Shown here piece after piece: positions 63,892 to 64,000 of a DNA stretch of 64,000 nucleotides. The DNA is from Sphingobacteriaceae bacterium. Lineage in GTDB: Bacteria; Bacteroidota; Bacteroidia; Sphingobacteriales; Sphingobacteriaceae. The stretch covers positions 1-64,000 of the forward strand of contig CANHGR010000003.1 in assembly GCA_947460875.1 (NCBI GenBank). Reading direction: 5' to 3'. Below the pieces are notes generated by a model, which ran no database searches, was not told where the DNA came from, and was given only the letters and a program-made list of their open reading frames with translations. Made by a program: the position numbers and the translations under genes. Positions within the stretch are counted from its first letter, which is position 1, and every line of letters begins with the position of its first letter.

Positions 63892-64000
63892 TTCATATCT
63901 TCTTCAATTTTACTTTCGACTTGGAATTGCAATTAGTTTGATAAGATTGAACGTGTTAGTGGTATTACTAAAGATATAAATAATGTTAATGAAGTACTAT

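Overview
The window looks like a chromosomal segment of a Bacteroidota bacterium, most likely a Sphingobacteriales member such as a Pedobacter-like organism. The signs are the AT-rich composition, the lack of strong Shine-Dalgarno sequences, the frequent TTG/GTG starts, and repeated promoter -7 elements of the form TAnnTTTG. Several protein families also fit: type IX secretion (T9SS) sorting domains, PorP/SprF, a DUF4369-type thioredoxin protein, a PafA-type phosphatase, and an AURKAIP1/COX24-domain mini-protein.

Left part (1-30.5 kb) is an accessory, surface-oriented region. It opens with a truncated secreted protein carrying YadA-head-like 16-residue repeats (1-1327, minus). An intergenic stretch with an IS3 remnant and a secreted thioredoxin-like protein follow. 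The next three minus-strand genes form a T9SS type B cassette: a giant adhesin of 6929 aa (5878-26667), a PorP/SprF outer-membrane partner and an OmpA-like protein. The adhesin is built from a signal peptide, FG-GAP propeller, CARDB-like domain, ten calcium-loop/lectin-like modules, an Ig-like domain, eight cadherin-like repeats, a huge thrombospondin type 3 (TSP3) array, five further Ig-like repeats, a second TSP3 array and a C-terminal gliding-type sorting domain. Beyond it lie two paralogous, translationally coupled membrane-bound AraC-type regulators, a lone response-regulator receiver and a probable IS-derived scar.

Middle and right part (30.9-63.7 kb) is a dense housekeeping region. Clusters are recO-dgkA-small membrane protein (minus); ileS-dksA-like-lspA and then a SIMPL-domain gene (plus); glnS; aspS; mutY-ssb (minus); HU, TPR, COX24-domain mini-protein, ribonuclease G and radA (plus); carB (minus); pnuC-nadR-like kinase and terC (plus); a 23S rRNA methyltransferase-like gene (minus); a broken csaA with tadA and sodA (plus); and a DUF1800-DUF1501 pair with a T9SS type A tail (minus).

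The most interesting functional unit is the minus-strand operon at 39490-44503. A promoter and a clear TPP riboswitch precede a TonB-dependent receptor, a PafA-like secreted alkaline phosphatase and a ThiE/TenI-family protein joined by a TAGTG overlap. This suggests thiamine-controlled scavenging in which phosphorylated thiamine is processed at the cell surface or in the periplasm. That linkage is inferred from gene order and riboswitch control and has not been tested.
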